From positions 1 through 64,000 of the forward strand of contig DVGA01000041.1 in NCBI GenBank assembly GCA_018712985.1: DNA of 64,000 nucleotides. The letters are read 5' to 3'. The translations under genes were made by a program, and so were the position numbers. Below the pieces are notes generated by a model, which was given only the letters and a program-made list of their open reading frames with translations, did no database searches and was not told where the DNA came from. Each line of letters starts with the position of its first letter. Within the stretch, counting starts at the first letter, position 1. The DNA comes from Candidatus Scatomorpha intestinavium (GTDB lineage: Bacteria; Bacillota; Clostridia; Oscillospirales; Oscillospiraceae). Below, piece after piece: positions 45,921-56,289 of this stretch.

Positions 45921-46945
45921 GGATAATCGTGGACGCAATGGGCGGCGACAACGCGCCGGAGGCTCCCGTTCGCGGGGCGATGAAGGCAGCCCGGGAGTTG
46001 GGAGTTGACATAACTCTGGTCGGCCGGCGCGAGGAGATCGGAAAATACCTCGACGGGGCGGGCCGCGTGGTGACCATAACGGATGCGCGCGAGGTCATAA
46101 CCATGGAGGACGACCCGAGCACCGCCACGCGCAGGAAAAAAGACTCTTCAATGGCCGTTGCCCTCACGATGCTTAAATCCGGTGAGGGGGACGCCGTAGT
46201 TTCGGCGGGCAGCACCGGGGCCCTGCTCACGGGCGCCACGCTTATTGTCAAGCGCGTGCGCGGGATAAGGCGCGCGGCCCTTGCACCGGTTTTGCCGGCC
46301 GGGGAGCACGGGGTGGTACTTATAGACTGCGGCGCGAACGTGGAGTGCACGCCGGAATACCTGCTGCAGTTTGCCTTTATGGGCAGCTTTTACGCGAAGA
46401 ACATACTCGGCTGTGAAAACCCGAAGGTCGGTCTGCTCAGCAACGGCACGGAGCCCACAAAGGGCGCGGAGCTGCAAAAGGAGGCTTTCAAGCTCCTGCA
46501 GGAGGCATCCGTAGAGGGGCGGATCAATTTCATCGGCAACATCGAGGGCAACGACGTCATGTCCGGCAAGGCCGACGTGGCCGTCACGGACGGGTTCACG
46601 GGCAACGTTTTCCTGAAAGCCAGCGAGGGCATGATAAAGTTCGCCATGGGTAAGCTCAAGGGCGTGTTCTATAAGAGCACGAAGAACAAGCTGGCCGCCG
46701 CCGCGCTCAAGGGCGACTTCATGGAGATGAAGGACAGCCTGGACGTGAACAAGATCGGCGGCACGGCCCTGCTCGGCATATCCAGGCCGGTCATAAAGGC
46801 ACACGGCTCCTCCAACGAGGAGGCGATTTTCAGCGCGATCCGCCAGGCCGTCGCGTTCGCGAGGGCGGGCGTTATCGACGAGATAGCCAAAAACACGGAA
46901 TATATGCGCCTGCCAAGCGAGGGCGCCGTAAAAACGGAGGAATGA
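45917..46945 (+). CDS. plsX: Phosphate acyltransferase PlsX
   Basis: [72 protein letters not shown]. Confidence 0.97.
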   Translation: MRIIVDAMGGDNAPEAPVRGAMKAARELGVDITLVGRREEIGKYLDGAGRVVTITDAREVITMEDDPSTATRRKKDSSMAVALTMLKSGEGDAVVSAGSTGALLTGATLIVKRVRGIRRAALAPVLPAGEHGVVLIDCGANVECTPEYLLQFAFMGSFYAKNILGCENPKVGLLSNGTEPTKGAELQKEAFKLLQEASVEGRINFIGNIEGNDVMSGKADVAVTDGFTGNVFLKASEGMIKFAMGKLKGVFYKSTKNKLAAAALKGDFMEMKDSLDVNKIGGTALLGISRPVIKAHGSSNEEAIFSAIRQAVAFARAGVIDEIAKNTEYMRLPSEGAVKTEE

Positions 46946-47184
46946 GAAAAATGATCTACGACAGGATAATCGACATGGTTGCCGACCAGTTCGGCGTTGA
47001 GAAGGAAACCCTCTCCCGCGAGACCTCCTTTGCCGACGACCTGAGCGCCGACTCCCTCGATGTCGTCGAGCTGAGCATGACGATCGAAGAGGAGTTCAGC
47101 CTCGGCGAGATAGCCGAGGACGACCTAAAGAAGATTGCCACCATCGGCGACCTTGTGGACTACGTCGAAGGGGCCACGGCCTGA
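46942..47184 (+). CDS. acpP: Acyl carrier protein
   Basis: FADDLSADSLDVVELSMTIEEEFSLGEIAEDDLKKIATIGDLVDYV: DSLD phosphopantetheine site. Confidence 0.97.
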   Translation: MRKMIYDRIIDMVADQFGVEKETLSRETSFADDLSADSLDVVELSMTIEEEFSLGEIAEDDLKKIATIGDLVDYVEGATA

Positions 47185-47861
47185 TGGAGGCCATAGAGAA
47201 AAAACTCAATTACACCTTCCGCGACAAAGCGCTGCTTGTGAACGCGCTTACGCACAGCTCCTACGCCAACGAGAACCGCGGGCACAGCTGCGAGAGCAAC
47301 GAGCGGCTGGAGTTCCTCGGCGACTCTGTCCTCGGCTTCGTGGTGGCGGACGCGCTGTACAACCGGGAACCCGAGCTGCCCGAGGGGCGCATGACGCGCG
47401 TCCGCGCGCAGCTTGTGTGCGAGGACAGCCTGAAGCGTGTGGCGCTCGAGCTCGGTCTGGGCGAACACATCCGGCTCGGGCGCGGGGAGGAGCATACGGG
47501 AGGGCGGCATAGGACGTCAATCCTCGCCGACGCCGTGGAGGCGCTGATTGCCGCCATGTATCTGGACGGCGGGCTCGAAGTGGCCGGCTCTTTCATAAGG
47601 CGCTATATCCTCTCCGCGCTCGACACGGGCGACTGGCTGGTTTTCGGCGACGGAAAGACGGAGCTCCAGGAGCTGGTGCAGCGCAAGAGCGGGCAGACGC
47701 TGAGCTATGAGCTCGTATCCGAATCCGGCCCGGACCACGACAAGACCTTCATAATGCGCGTGCTGCTGAACGGCGTGGAGCTCGCCGCCGGCGAGGGCAG
47801 GACCAAAAAGGAGGCAGAGCAGGCCGCCGCGCGCTCCGCGCTGAAGGAGCTGCTCAGATGA
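47184..47861 (+). CDS. rnc: Ribonuclease III
   Basis: NERLEFLGDSVLGFVVADALYNREPELPEGRMTRVRAQLV; C-terminal dsRBD GRTKKEAEQAAARSALKEL. Confidence 0.97.
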   Translation: MEAIEKKLNYTFRDKALLVNALTHSSYANENRGHSCESNERLEFLGDSVLGFVVADALYNREPELPEGRMTRVRAQLVCEDSLKRVALELGLGEHIRLGRGEEHTGGRHRTSILADAVEALIAAMYLDGGLEVAGSFIRRYILSALDTGDWLVFGDGKTELQELVQRKSGQTLSYELVSESGPDHDKTFIMRVLLNGVELAAGEGRTKKEAEQAAARSALKELLR

Positions 47862-48865
47862 GCGCGAGGGAGAGCATAATACCCGTATTCGTCCCTCACC
47901 TCGGCTGCCCGAACGACTGCGTGTTCTGCAACCAGCGGCGAATATCCGGCGCCGCCGTCCCGGCAACGGCCGGGGACGTGCGCGCTGCCGTGGAAGCTGC
48001 CGCCGCGCTCCCGGCAAACGGCGGGGGCGGGCGGCAGCTCGCCTTTTATGGGGGTTCATTCACCGCAATCCCGGCGGCGGAACAGGAGGAGCTGCTCGCT
48101 GCGGCGCAGCCGTACCTTGCGGACGGGACGATCAATTCGATACGCCTCTCGACGCGGCCGGACGCCATAGACGGCGAAGTCCTCGCGCGGCTGAGGCGCT
48201 TCGGCGTGCAGACGGTTGAAATCGGCGCGCAGAGCATGTCCGACAGGGTGCTCGCCCTCTCCGGGAGGGGTCACACGGCGGCGGACGTGGAATCGGCCTC
48301 GCAGCAGATCAAGGCGGCGGGGTTCAGGCTGATACTCCAGATGATGACCGGCCTGCCGGGCTCAGACGATGACAGCGACGTAGAGACGGCGGAAAGAATC
48401 GCCGCCCTCGGGCCCGACGGGGCGAGGGTCTACCCCACGGTGATAGTGCGCGACACAGCGCTGTATGACCTTTGGAGGGAGGGGCGCTACCGGGAGCACA
48501 CCGTGGAGGACGCTGTGCGCGTCTGTGCGCGGATACTGCCGGTTTTTGAGGCGAGGGGGATACCGGTTATACGCCTCGGGCTAAACCCGACAGAGGAGCT
48601 CTCAGGCGGCCAGGCGGCGGGAGGGGCTTACCACCCGGCGCTCGGCGAGCTGGTAAAAGCGAGGCTCATGAGGGACCGGGCGGAGGAGCTGTTGTCCGGC
48701 GCGGGGCGCGGGGAGAGGGCTGTTTTGCTCGTTAACCCGCGGCTGATGTCCCAGGCCGTCGGCCAGCACGGGGCCAACAGGGAGTGGCTTGAGGAGAAAT
48801 TCGCCCTGAAAGAGCTGAGATTCCGGCCGGATGCCGGGGCGGAGACCATAAAACTCGGAGAATAA
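47858..48865 (+). CDS. Radical SAM protein, Elp3-like/YhcC-type
   Basis: IPVFVPHLGCPNDCVFCNQRRISG CxxxCxxC motif; MMTGLPGSDDDSDVETAERIAALGPDGARVYPTVIVRDTAL. Confidence 0.92.
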   Translation: MSARESIIPVFVPHLGCPNDCVFCNQRRISGAAVPATAGDVRAAVEAAAALPANGGGGRQLAFYGGSFTAIPAAEQEELLAAAQPYLADGTINSIRLSTRPDAIDGEVLARLRRFGVQTVEIGAQSMSDRVLALSGRGHTAADVESASQQIKAAGFRLILQMMTGLPGSDDDSDVETAERIAALGPDGARVYPTVIVRDTALYDLWREGRYREHTVEDAVRVCARILPVFEARGIPVIRLGLNPTEELSGGQAAGGAYHPALGELVKARLMRDRAEELLSGAGRGERAVLLVNPRLMSQAVGQHGANREWLEEKFALKELRFRPDAGAETIKLGE

Positions 48866-48897
48866 GGCGGCGCTCCACGCGTGGGGCGCCGCTTTCG

Positions 48898-49860
48898 CTA
48901 CATTATCAGGCCGGCGGAGAGCAGGGTGATGGCGGCCGAAAGGCAGGCCGAGAGCAGCTTCCCGGCAGTGTGGCGGCGGAGGGACACGCCGGTCCCGGCG
49001 ACGACGGCGGCAGTCTGGAAATGCACAGAGAGCCCGCCCCAGGCCGCGAGCAGGGAGGCGCAGGCGAGGCTTACCGGCGTCATCCCGGCCCCGGACAGCG
49101 CGGAGAGCCCGCCGCCGAGCTCGAAAAACCCGGTGAGGAGTGCGCGGCTGAGCTTCAGCCCGAGCCCGGTGCGGAGCGCGAGCTCCCCGGCGAGGCGGGA
49201 GAAGATACCCGCCGCCTCGAGCGCGCCGGTCAGCGCGCTGAAGGCCACGACATAGCCGCACACCGTGAGCATGGAGCGGACTGAGCCTGTGACCGCCTCC
49301 GTGAAGGAGCCGTAGGCGGGCTCAGCAGCGGCGGGGAGCGAGACGGCCAGCGCCCTGACGCGCTTCCCGCGCAGTATGAGCCCGGCGAGCAGGGCGGATG
49401 TGATATGCGAGGCGTAAAGCAGCGCTCCGGCGGCGGGGCTTGAAAATATGCCGGCGCCGGCAGCGCCAATGAGGAAGGCCGGGCCGGAGTTGTTGCAGAA
49501 GGCGAGCGCGCGATCAGCCTCGTCCGGTGTCAGTTCGCCGGAGCGGACGAGTTCGCCTATTGCGGCGGCGCCTATCGGATAGCCTCCGGCGAGGCCGAGC
49601 ACGAGCGCCGCGGCTGCGCAGCCGGGCACTCCGAATAGCCGCGGCATTATCCCGGCCGCGGCGCGGGCGAGCGCGCTCACCGCGCCGGTGGAGCGCAGCA
49701 GCGCGGAGATGATGAAAAACGGGAAGAGCGAGGGTATAAGCACCATGGCGCAGGCGGAAAGGCCGCGGCGCGCCCCCTCCATCGCTCCGCCCGAATATAC
49801 TGCGAGCGCCGCGAGGCCGAGAACGGCGAAAAACGGCGAAAGACGGCGTGTAATGCTCAT
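48898..49860 (-). CDS. ylbJ: Sporulation integral membrane protein YlbJ
   Basis: ALIPSLFPFFIISALLRSTG; VLGLAGGYPIGAAAIGELVRSGELTPDEADRALAFCNNSGPAFLIGAAG. Confidence 0.92.
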   Translation of the reverse strand: MSITRRLSPFFAVLGLAALAVYSGGAMEGARRGLSACAMVLIPSLFPFFIISALLRSTGAVSALARAAAGIMPRLFGVPGCAAAALVLGLAGGYPIGAAAIGELVRSGELTPDEADRALAFCNNSGPAFLIGAAGAGIFSSPAAGALLYASHITSALLAGLILRGKRVRALAVSLPAAAEPAYGSFTEAVTGSVRSMLTVCGYVVAFSALTGALEAAGIFSRLAGELALRTGLGLKLSRALLTGFFELGGGLSALSGAGMTPVSLACASLLAAWGGLSVHFQTAAVVAGTGVSLRRHTAGKLLSACLSAAITLLSAGLIM

Positions 49861-49932
49861 GGACATACCTCCCATGCAAAAGCCTATTCGCCGCGCGCTC
49901 ATTATATCCGGCTTCCGGGCATAAAATCCCGC

Positions 49933-50214
49933 ATGGGGGTGAGGCTTTTGTCCGCGAGGGCGTTCAGAGAGGAGATAGCCGACAGGCTGGACCTGCCGGC
50001 GGAGGCCGCGGGGTTGTTGAAGCTGACGCTGCTTGGGAGCTCGAGGGCGCTGGTGGAGTCGCACCGGGGCATCAGCCTGTATTCCCGCGAGTGTATAGAG
50101 GTGAAGGGCAAAGGGACTCTGGCGCGCATACGCGGCGAGGGGCTCTCGCTCGCGGCCATGGACCGCGACGCTCTGCTCATAAGGGGGCGCATACTGTGCG
50201 TGGAGATAGACTGA
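49933..50214 (+). CDS. yqfC: Sporulation protein YqfC (YabP/YqfC family)
   Basis: 93 aa; LTLLGSSRALVESHRGISLYSRECIEVKGKGTLARIRGEGLSLAAMDRDALLIRGRI; followed by YqfD. Confidence 0.9.
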   Translation: MGVRLLSARAFREEIADRLDLPAEAAGLLKLTLLGSSRALVESHRGISLYSRECIEVKGKGTLARIRGEGLSLAAMDRDALLIRGRILCVEID

Positions 50215-51395
50215 TGGGACGCGCGGGAGGGATACTGCGCGCAAGCGCGCTGGTGGAGGTGACCGGCGCCGAGCCGGAGAGGCTGCTGAACGCGCTGACA
50301 GACGCGGGCATGGGCTTTTCCGGTGTGGAGAGCCTGGACGGCTGCACCATGCGCCTGACGCTTAGGGGCGGCGACCTCGCCGCCGCGCGTTCGCTTGCCG
50401 CGCGCTGCCAGTGCGAGCTGCGGGTGGTAAAGCGGACCGGGGCACCGGCCTTCAGGAGAAAAATACGCCGCAGGGTGGCTTTTATGGCCGCGCTCTCGCT
50501 CTGCTTTGCCGCGCTCTCGGCCTCGAGCCTTTTTGTGTGGGAAATCGAGGTGCAGGGGAACGAGCGGGTTTCGACGGGGGAGATACTTCGCGCGCTGGAG
50601 GACGCCGGCGTGGGATACGGCTCCTTCTGGCCGGGCTGGGAGGCGGACAGGATAAAAAACGAGGTCATACTCTCCCTGCCGGAGCTGAGCTGGGTGGGCG
50701 TGACCGTAGCAGGCTCGAGGGCGGCCGTGGAGGTGCGCGAGCGGGTGGACCGCCCGGAGCTCGTGGACAACGACGAGCCCTACGCCGTGACGGCCACGGA
50801 GACGGGCATAATAGTGCGCATGGACGTGTACATGGGCTCGCCGCAGGTGAAGCCGGGCGACGCCGTGCTGAAGGGGGAGGAGCTGGTCTCCTCGCTCATG
50901 AGCACGCCGGGCGGCGAGGCGCGGCAGGTGCATGCGCAGGCCGACGTCACGGCCCGGACCTGGTACGAGCTGACCGCGTCCGCCCCGCTGACGGAGACCT
51001 CGCGCGGAGGCGAGACGCGCAGCTACAGCCGCTGGGCGCTCGTAATTGGTAAAACACGCTTGAATTTTTACCGGGACAGTGGCAAAATGGATATCGGCCG
51101 TGATAAGATAATAAGCGAATATCCGCTTGCCGTTGAGGGCGTTTTCGCCCTGCCGGTGAAGCTGATACGCGAGACGTACACGGAATACGAGGCGGTCGAC
51201 GCCTCGGCGGCGAGGGCCGAAAGCGAGGAACGGCTGAAGGCCGCGCTGACAGAGGAGCTCGAACGCCGCCTCGGCGGCGCAGGCGAGGTTGTAAGCACCA
51301 GCTTTTCCGCCGCGGAGAGCGGCGGGGCGCTGCACGTTACGCTGAGGGCCGAGTGCCTGCAGGACATTGCGGAGGAAACGCCGCTTTTGCAATAA
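50214..51395 (+). CDS. yqfD: Sporulation protein YqfD
   Basis: KRTGAPAFRRKIRRRVAFMAALSLCFAALSASSLFVWEIEVQGNERVSTGEILRALEDAGVGYGSFW; YqfC-YqfD-PhoH gene order. Confidence 0.93.
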   Translation: MGRAGGILRASALVEVTGAEPERLLNALTDAGMGFSGVESLDGCTMRLTLRGGDLAAARSLAARCQCELRVVKRTGAPAFRRKIRRRVAFMAALSLCFAALSASSLFVWEIEVQGNERVSTGEILRALEDAGVGYGSFWPGWEADRIKNEVILSLPELSWVGVTVAGSRAAVEVRERVDRPELVDNDEPYAVTATETGIIVRMDVYMGSPQVKPGDAVLKGEELVSSLMSTPGGEARQVHAQADVTARTWYELTASAPLTETSRGGETRSYSRWALVIGKTRLNFYRDSGKMDIGRDKIISEYPLAVEGVFALPVKLIRETYTEYEAVDASAARAESEERLKAALTEELERRLGGAGEVVSTSFSAAESGGALHVTLRAECLQDIAEETPLLQ

Positions 51396-51424
51396 GCTTT
51401 CACAGGAAGGAAACGAACCGAAGA

Positions 51425-52429
51425 ATGATAGAGAGAACACTGCCGATAGACCGCATGGAAAACGTCATAAACGTCTTCGGCTCCTTTGACCAGAACCTAA
51501 GGATAATCGAGAGCGAGCTCGGCGTGCGCGTGACCGACCGCGACGACCAGCTCAGGATCTCCGGGGAAGCGGAAAACGTTATGACTGCCGAGAAGGCGAT
51601 AAACGGCCTTTTGCAGCTTGCGAGCCGGGGCGAGGCCATAGACTCGCAGAACGTGCGCTATATACTCAAGCTCGTGCGCGAGGGGCGCGAGGCCAAGATA
51701 GGCGAGCTCTCCGGCGACGTGGTGTGCATCACGGCGAAGGGCAAGCCGATAAAGGCCAAGACCCTCGGCCAGAAGGCATATGTGGACGCAATGGCCGAAA
51801 ACACGATAACGCTCGGCATCGGACCCGCCGGCACGGGCAAGACATACCTGGCCGTGGCGATGGCCGTGGCGGCCTTCCGCAGCGAGAAGGTGAACAGGAT
51901 AATACTGACTCGCCCCGCCGTGGAGGCCGGAGAGAGGCTCGGCTTCCTGCCGGGCGACCTGCAGAGCAAGGTCGACCCGTACCTCCGCCCGCTTTACGAC
52001 GCGCTGTTTGAAATGCTGGGGCCGGAGACCTACAACAAGTACCTCGAGCGCGGGAATATCGAGGTCGCGCCGCTCGCCTATATGCGCGGGCGCACGTTAG
52101 ACGACAGCTTTATCATACTCGACGAGGCGCAGAACACCTCCCGCGAGCAGATGAAGATGTTCCTGACGCGAATCGGCTTCGGCTCGCGCGTGGTAATAAC
52201 GGGCGACGTGACGCAGATCGACCTGCCGCAGGACAAGGTGAGCGGCCTGAAGGAGGCCATGCGCGTCCTGAAGGGCATTGACGACATAGCCATCTGCCGC
52301 CTGACCGGCGCGGACGTGGTGCGCCATGAGCTGGTGCAGAAGATAATCGAGGCCTACGAAAAAGACGAGAAGCGGCGCGCGCCGGCGAAGGAGCTTGCGC
52401 CGAAGCAGTTCAGGAGGAAGAGCAAATGA
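51425..52429 (+). CDS. PhoH family protein
   Basis: NTITLGIGPAGTGKTYLAVAMAVAAFRSEKVNRIILTRPAVEAGERLGFLPGDLQSKVDPYLRPLYDAL. Confidence 0.96.
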   Translation: MIERTLPIDRMENVINVFGSFDQNLRIIESELGVRVTDRDDQLRISGEAENVMTAEKAINGLLQLASRGEAIDSQNVRYILKLVREGREAKIGELSGDVVCITAKGKPIKAKTLGQKAYVDAMAENTITLGIGPAGTGKTYLAVAMAVAAFRSEKVNRIILTRPAVEAGERLGFLPGDLQSKVDPYLRPLYDALFEMLGPETYNKYLERGNIEVAPLAYMRGRTLDDSFIILDEAQNTSREQMKMFLTRIGFGSRVVITGDVTQIDLPQDKVSGLKEAMRVLKGIDDIAICRLTGADVVRHELVQKIIEAYEKDEKRRAPAKELAPKQFRRKSK

Positions 52430-53259
52430 GCGACCGCGAGCAGATAAAGGCCTATTACGACACTTCGCCGGAGACGGAGTGGGCGCGGCTGGAGCAGAAC
52501 CCCTGGGAATTTGAGATAAACTGCCGCTATATCGACAGGTATGTGCAGCCCGGGCAGAGCGTGCTCGACCTCGGCGGAGGGCCCGGGAGATACTCCATCC
52601 ATCTCGCCGAAAGGGGCTGCGCCGTGACGCTCGCTGACCTTTCGGACGGGAACGTGGCCCTCGCGCGGAAAAAGGCCGCGGAGGCCGGGGTGGAGCTGAC
52701 TGCCATGCAGGCGGACGCGCTTGACGGCGGCACGCTGCCGGAGGGGCCGTTCGACCACGTGCTCTGCATGGGGCCGCTCTATCACCTGCTGAAAGAGGAG
52801 GAGCGGAAAACGGCGATAGCCAACTGCCTTTCAAGGCTCCGGCCGGGAGGGGTTTTCTTCGCGGCGTTCATCTCCATGTACGGCGATCTGCTCTACCGCC
52901 TCGGGCATATGGCCGACTGGCCGGAGGGGATAGCGGAAGTGGACGGCAATGAGGTCAACAGGCGCTATTACGGCTGCCTCGAGCGCGGAGAGGACTACGC
53001 CGGCGAGTCGTTCACAAGGGCGTATTTCGCGCAGGCCGGCAGCGCAGAGCGGCACTTTGAGGGCTTCCCGCTGAAAAAGCTGCACCTTGTGGGCAGCGAG
53101 GGAGTGCTCGCCTCGAGGGAGGAGTTCAAAAACCTCCCTGCGGAGGCAAGAGCGGACTGGATTGAGCTTTCGCTCAGGCTCTGTGAGATACCGGAGCTGC
53201 TGAGCTGGTCTGAACATCTGCTTTACATCGGACAAAAGATTCAGGAGGACAGAATATGA
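52426..53259 (+). CDS. Class I SAM-dependent methyltransferase
   Basis: QSVLDLGGGPGRYSIHLAERGCAVTLADLSDGNVALARKKA; FDHVLCMGPLYHLLKEEERKTAIANCLSRLRPGG. Confidence 0.93.
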   Translation: MSDREQIKAYYDTSPETEWARLEQNPWEFEINCRYIDRYVQPGQSVLDLGGGPGRYSIHLAERGCAVTLADLSDGNVALARKKAAEAGVELTAMQADALDGGTLPEGPFDHVLCMGPLYHLLKEEERKTAIANCLSRLRPGGVFFAAFISMYGDLLYRLGHMADWPEGIAEVDGNEVNRRYYGCLERGEDYAGESFTRAYFAQAGSAERHFEGFPLKKLHLVGSEGVLASREEFKNLPAEARADWIELSLRLCEIPELLSWSEHLLYIGQKIQEDRI

Positions 53260-54752
53260 CACTTTCAGAAGCAAGGGAAGAACTGAAACGGCTCGAGATG
53301 GAGGAATTCGCCTACGGCTACGCCATGGGCTCGCTGCACTACGACGGGGAGACCGGCGCGCCGAGGGACACTTACATCCCGCGCGGCAAGGCGCTGGGGA
53401 TACTCAGCGGAGTGGGCTATCAGCTCGCCACCGGCGAGCGCAGCGAAAGGCTGCTCGACGCGCTCTCCGAGCACATGGACGAGCTCACAAGCGCGGAGCG
53501 GCGCACCGTGGAGCTCCGGCAGAAGGACCTGCGGGAGCTCAAGAGCATACCGATGGACGAATACGTCGCCTACCGCGAGCTGCTCAACGAGAGCCACATT
53601 GTCTGGACCGGGGCCAAGGAGAGGGACGATTTTGCCTCCTTCGAGCCGGTGCTGCAGAAGATAATCGACGCCAACAGGCGCTTCGCCGCCCTCGCCGCGC
53701 CGGACACGGACCCGTACGACTACTGCCTCGACAAATACGAGGAGGGGCTGACGATGGAGCGCTGCGACCGCTTTTTCGGCGTGCTGCGCGACAAGCTCGT
53801 GCCGCTCATCGAGAAGGTGAAGCGCGCCGAGGCCCCGGACACCTCGCTGCTCGGCGTAAATTTCCCACTCGACAGGCAGGAGAAGCTCTCTTATAAGCTG
53901 ATGGACCTGCTCGGGCTGGACCGCTCCCGCTGCCGACTCGGAACTACCGAGCACCCGTTTACGCTCGATTTGTCGAAGTACGACGTCAGGATAACCACTC
54001 ATTACTACGAAAACGCATTTGCCTCCTCGATGTTCAGCGTTGTGCATGAGGGGGGGCACGCGCTTTATGAGCTGCACACGGTGGACGAGTACGCCTACAC
54101 AGGGCTCGGCGGCGGCGTGTCCATGGCCGTACACGAGAGCCAGTCGCGCTTTTTCGAGAACATAATCGCCCGCTCGAGGCCGTTCTGCGAGCACATCTGG
54201 CCCACCCTCGTGGAGCTCTGCCCGGAGCTCGGGAAGTACAGCGCGAAGGATTTCTACCGCGCGGTGAACACTTCGAAGCCGAGCCTGATACGCATTGAGG
54301 CCGACGAGCTGACGTACAGCCTGCACATCATGGTGCGCTACGAGCTTGAGCGGGCCTTCATGCACGGCGAGCTCGAGGCGCGGGACCTGCCCTCCGCCTG
54401 GAAGGAGCTCTACAGGAAGTATCTCGGCGTGGAGGTGCCGGACGACCGCAGCGGCGTGCTGCAGGATTCGCACTGGTCCGGCGGGCAGATAGGGTATTTC
54501 CCGAGCTATGCGCTCGGCAGCGCCTACGGCGCGCAGATAGTGGCGAAGATGAAGGAGACGGTGGATGTGGACGAGTGCGTCGCCGCCGGGGACCTCTCGC
54601 CGGTCTGTGCCTGGCTTGAGGAGCGCATCTGGCGGCATGGCAAACTCTATAAGCCCACAGAGCTCATCGAGAACGCGATGGGAGCGCCGTTTGACGCGAA
54701 GTTCTACACGGACTACCTCGAGGCCAAGATGGCCGCGGTGTATCGCTTCTGA
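53256..54752 (+). CDS. Carboxypeptidase M32 (Taq-type metallocarboxypeptidase)
   Basis: MFSVVHEGGHALYEL (HExxH-like HEGGH), VHESQSRFFENIIARSRPF, ADELTYSLHIMVRYELERAFMHGEL. Confidence 0.95.
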   Translation: MTLSEAREELKRLEMEEFAYGYAMGSLHYDGETGAPRDTYIPRGKALGILSGVGYQLATGERSERLLDALSEHMDELTSAERRTVELRQKDLRELKSIPMDEYVAYRELLNESHIVWTGAKERDDFASFEPVLQKIIDANRRFAALAAPDTDPYDYCLDKYEEGLTMERCDRFFGVLRDKLVPLIEKVKRAEAPDTSLLGVNFPLDRQEKLSYKLMDLLGLDRSRCRLGTTEHPFTLDLSKYDVRITTHYYENAFASSMFSVVHEGGHALYELHTVDEYAYTGLGGGVSMAVHESQSRFFENIIARSRPFCEHIWPTLVELCPELGKYSAKDFYRAVNTSKPSLIRIEADELTYSLHIMVRYELERAFMHGELEARDLPSAWKELYRKYLGVEVPDDRSGVLQDSHWSGGQIGYFPSYALGSAYGAQIVAKMKETVDVDECVAAGDLSPVCAWLEERIWRHGKLYKPTELIENAMGAPFDAKFYTDYLEAKMAAVYRF

Positions 54753-55237
54753 TGGCGGCGAGGATAAGCGTATCGAGAGCGCGCTCCGGCCTCGGGCACC
54801 CCGAGGCCCGGGCACTCGTGCTCAGGGCCGTCCGGGCGGCGCTGAAGGCACAGGGGGTGGACGTGCCCTGTGAGATAAGCGTCATGTTCACAGACGACGA
54901 GGGGATAAGGGAGATAAACCGCGAGTTCAGGGGAATTGACTCCGCGACGGACGTGCTGAGCTTCCCGATGAACGAGCTCTCGCCCGGGGAATTCGACGCG
55001 CAGTACTGCGAGCGCGACCCGGGGACGGGGGCCGTACTGCTCGGGGACATGGCCATATCCCTCGAGCGCTGCGCCGCGCAGGGGGAGGAATTCGGCCACG
55101 GCTTTGAGCGGGAGATAATGTACCTGACCGTTCACAGCGTGCTGCACCTGCTGGGCTACGACCACGTGGACGAGGGCGAAATGAAGCGCGAAATGCGCGC
55201 GAGGGAAGAGGAAATTATGCGCCTGCTGGGCAAATGA
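54752..55237 (+). CDS. ybeY: rRNA maturation RNase YbeY
   Basis: INREFRGIDSATDVLSFPMNE; YLTVHSVLHLLGYDHVDEGEMKREMRAREEEIM (HxxxHLLGYDH). Confidence 0.97.
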   Translation: MAARISVSRARSGLGHPEARALVLRAVRAALKAQGVDVPCEISVMFTDDEGIREINREFRGIDSATDVLSFPMNELSPGEFDAQYCERDPGTGAVLLGDMAISLERCAAQGEEFGHGFEREIMYLTVHSVLHLLGYDHVDEGEMKREMRAREEEIMRLLGK

Positions 55238-55279
55238 GGCCTCAGAAAGGCCGTAAAGCTGGAATTCGGAGGCTGAATT

Positions 55280-56167
55280 ATGGAAAAAAACGCGATGATA
55301 ACCATAGCCGGCAGGCCAAACGTCGGCAAAAGCACGCTCACCAACGCCCTCGTGGGCGAAAAGGTTGCGATAGTGTCCAACAAGCCGCAGACCACCCGGA
55401 ACCGCATAACCGGGATCGTCGCACGGGGGGACACGCAGTTCGTGTTCATGGACACGCCGGGCTTTCACCGTGCGAGGACGCGCCTCGGCGAATACATGGA
55501 CAAGGTCGTGCGCGAGAGCGTGGCCGATGTGGACGCGGTGCTGCTCGTGGTGGAGCCGATCGCGTCAATCGGGCGGCAGGAGAGCGAGCTGATAGCGCAG
55601 ATCGCCGCGTCGAAAATCCCGGCGGTGCTCGCCGTGAACAAGATCGACACCGTGGAAAAGGGGGAGCTGCTCGCGGTCATCGCGGCGTATTCTGCCGCAT
55701 ATGACTTCGACGCCATCATACCCATTTCCGCGAGGACCGGCGACGGGCTGGAGGAGCTGCTCGCGCAGCTTGAGAATTACGCAACGGAGGGGCCGCACCT
55801 TTTCCCGGACGACATGTACACCGACCAGCCGGAGAAGCAGCTTTGCGCCGAGCTCGTGCGCGAAAAGCTGCTCTGGAAGCTGGACAAGGAGGTGCCGCAC
55901 GGCACGGCTGTGGAGGTCACGCGATTTGCGGAGCGTGAGGACGGAGTTATCGAAATCGACGTCACGATTTATTGCGAGAAATCCAGCCACAAGGGCATCA
56001 TAATCGGGAAAAAGGGCGAGATGCTGCGCACGATAGGCGAAATGGCGCGCAAGGACATGGAGCGCCTGCTGGGCGCGAAGGTCTATTTGCAGACCTGGGT
56101 GCGCGTGAAGGAAAACTGGAGGGATTCGCAGTTTTTGCTGCGGAATTTCGGCTTCAGCGAGAAATAA
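55280..56167 (+). CDS. era: GTPase Era
   Basis: ITIAGRPNVGKSTLTNALVGEKVAIVSNKPQTTRNRITGI; C-terminal KH domain KGIIIGKKGEMLRTIGEMARKDMERLLGAKVYLQTWVRVKENWRD. Confidence 0.98.
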   Translation: MEKNAMITIAGRPNVGKSTLTNALVGEKVAIVSNKPQTTRNRITGIVARGDTQFVFMDTPGFHRARTRLGEYMDKVVRESVADVDAVLLVVEPIASIGRQESELIAQIAASKIPAVLAVNKIDTVEKGELLAVIAAYSAAYDFDAIIPISARTGDGLEELLAQLENYATEGPHLFPDDMYTDQPEKQLCAELVREKLLWKLDKEVPHGTAVEVTRFAEREDGVIEIDVTIYCEKSSHKGIIIGKKGEMLRTIGEMARKDMERLLGAKVYLQTWVRVKENWRDSQFLLRNFGFSEK

Positions 56168-56289
56168 TCCCGGCCGCGACGCGGGTATTGCTTTCGTGCT
56201 GCGGCAGGTATATAATCAGTGCGGCCCGGCCATAAAATTCCCAGAAGTTATGGCGGCGCTTTTGCACAGACTAAGCGCGGGGTGATTGC

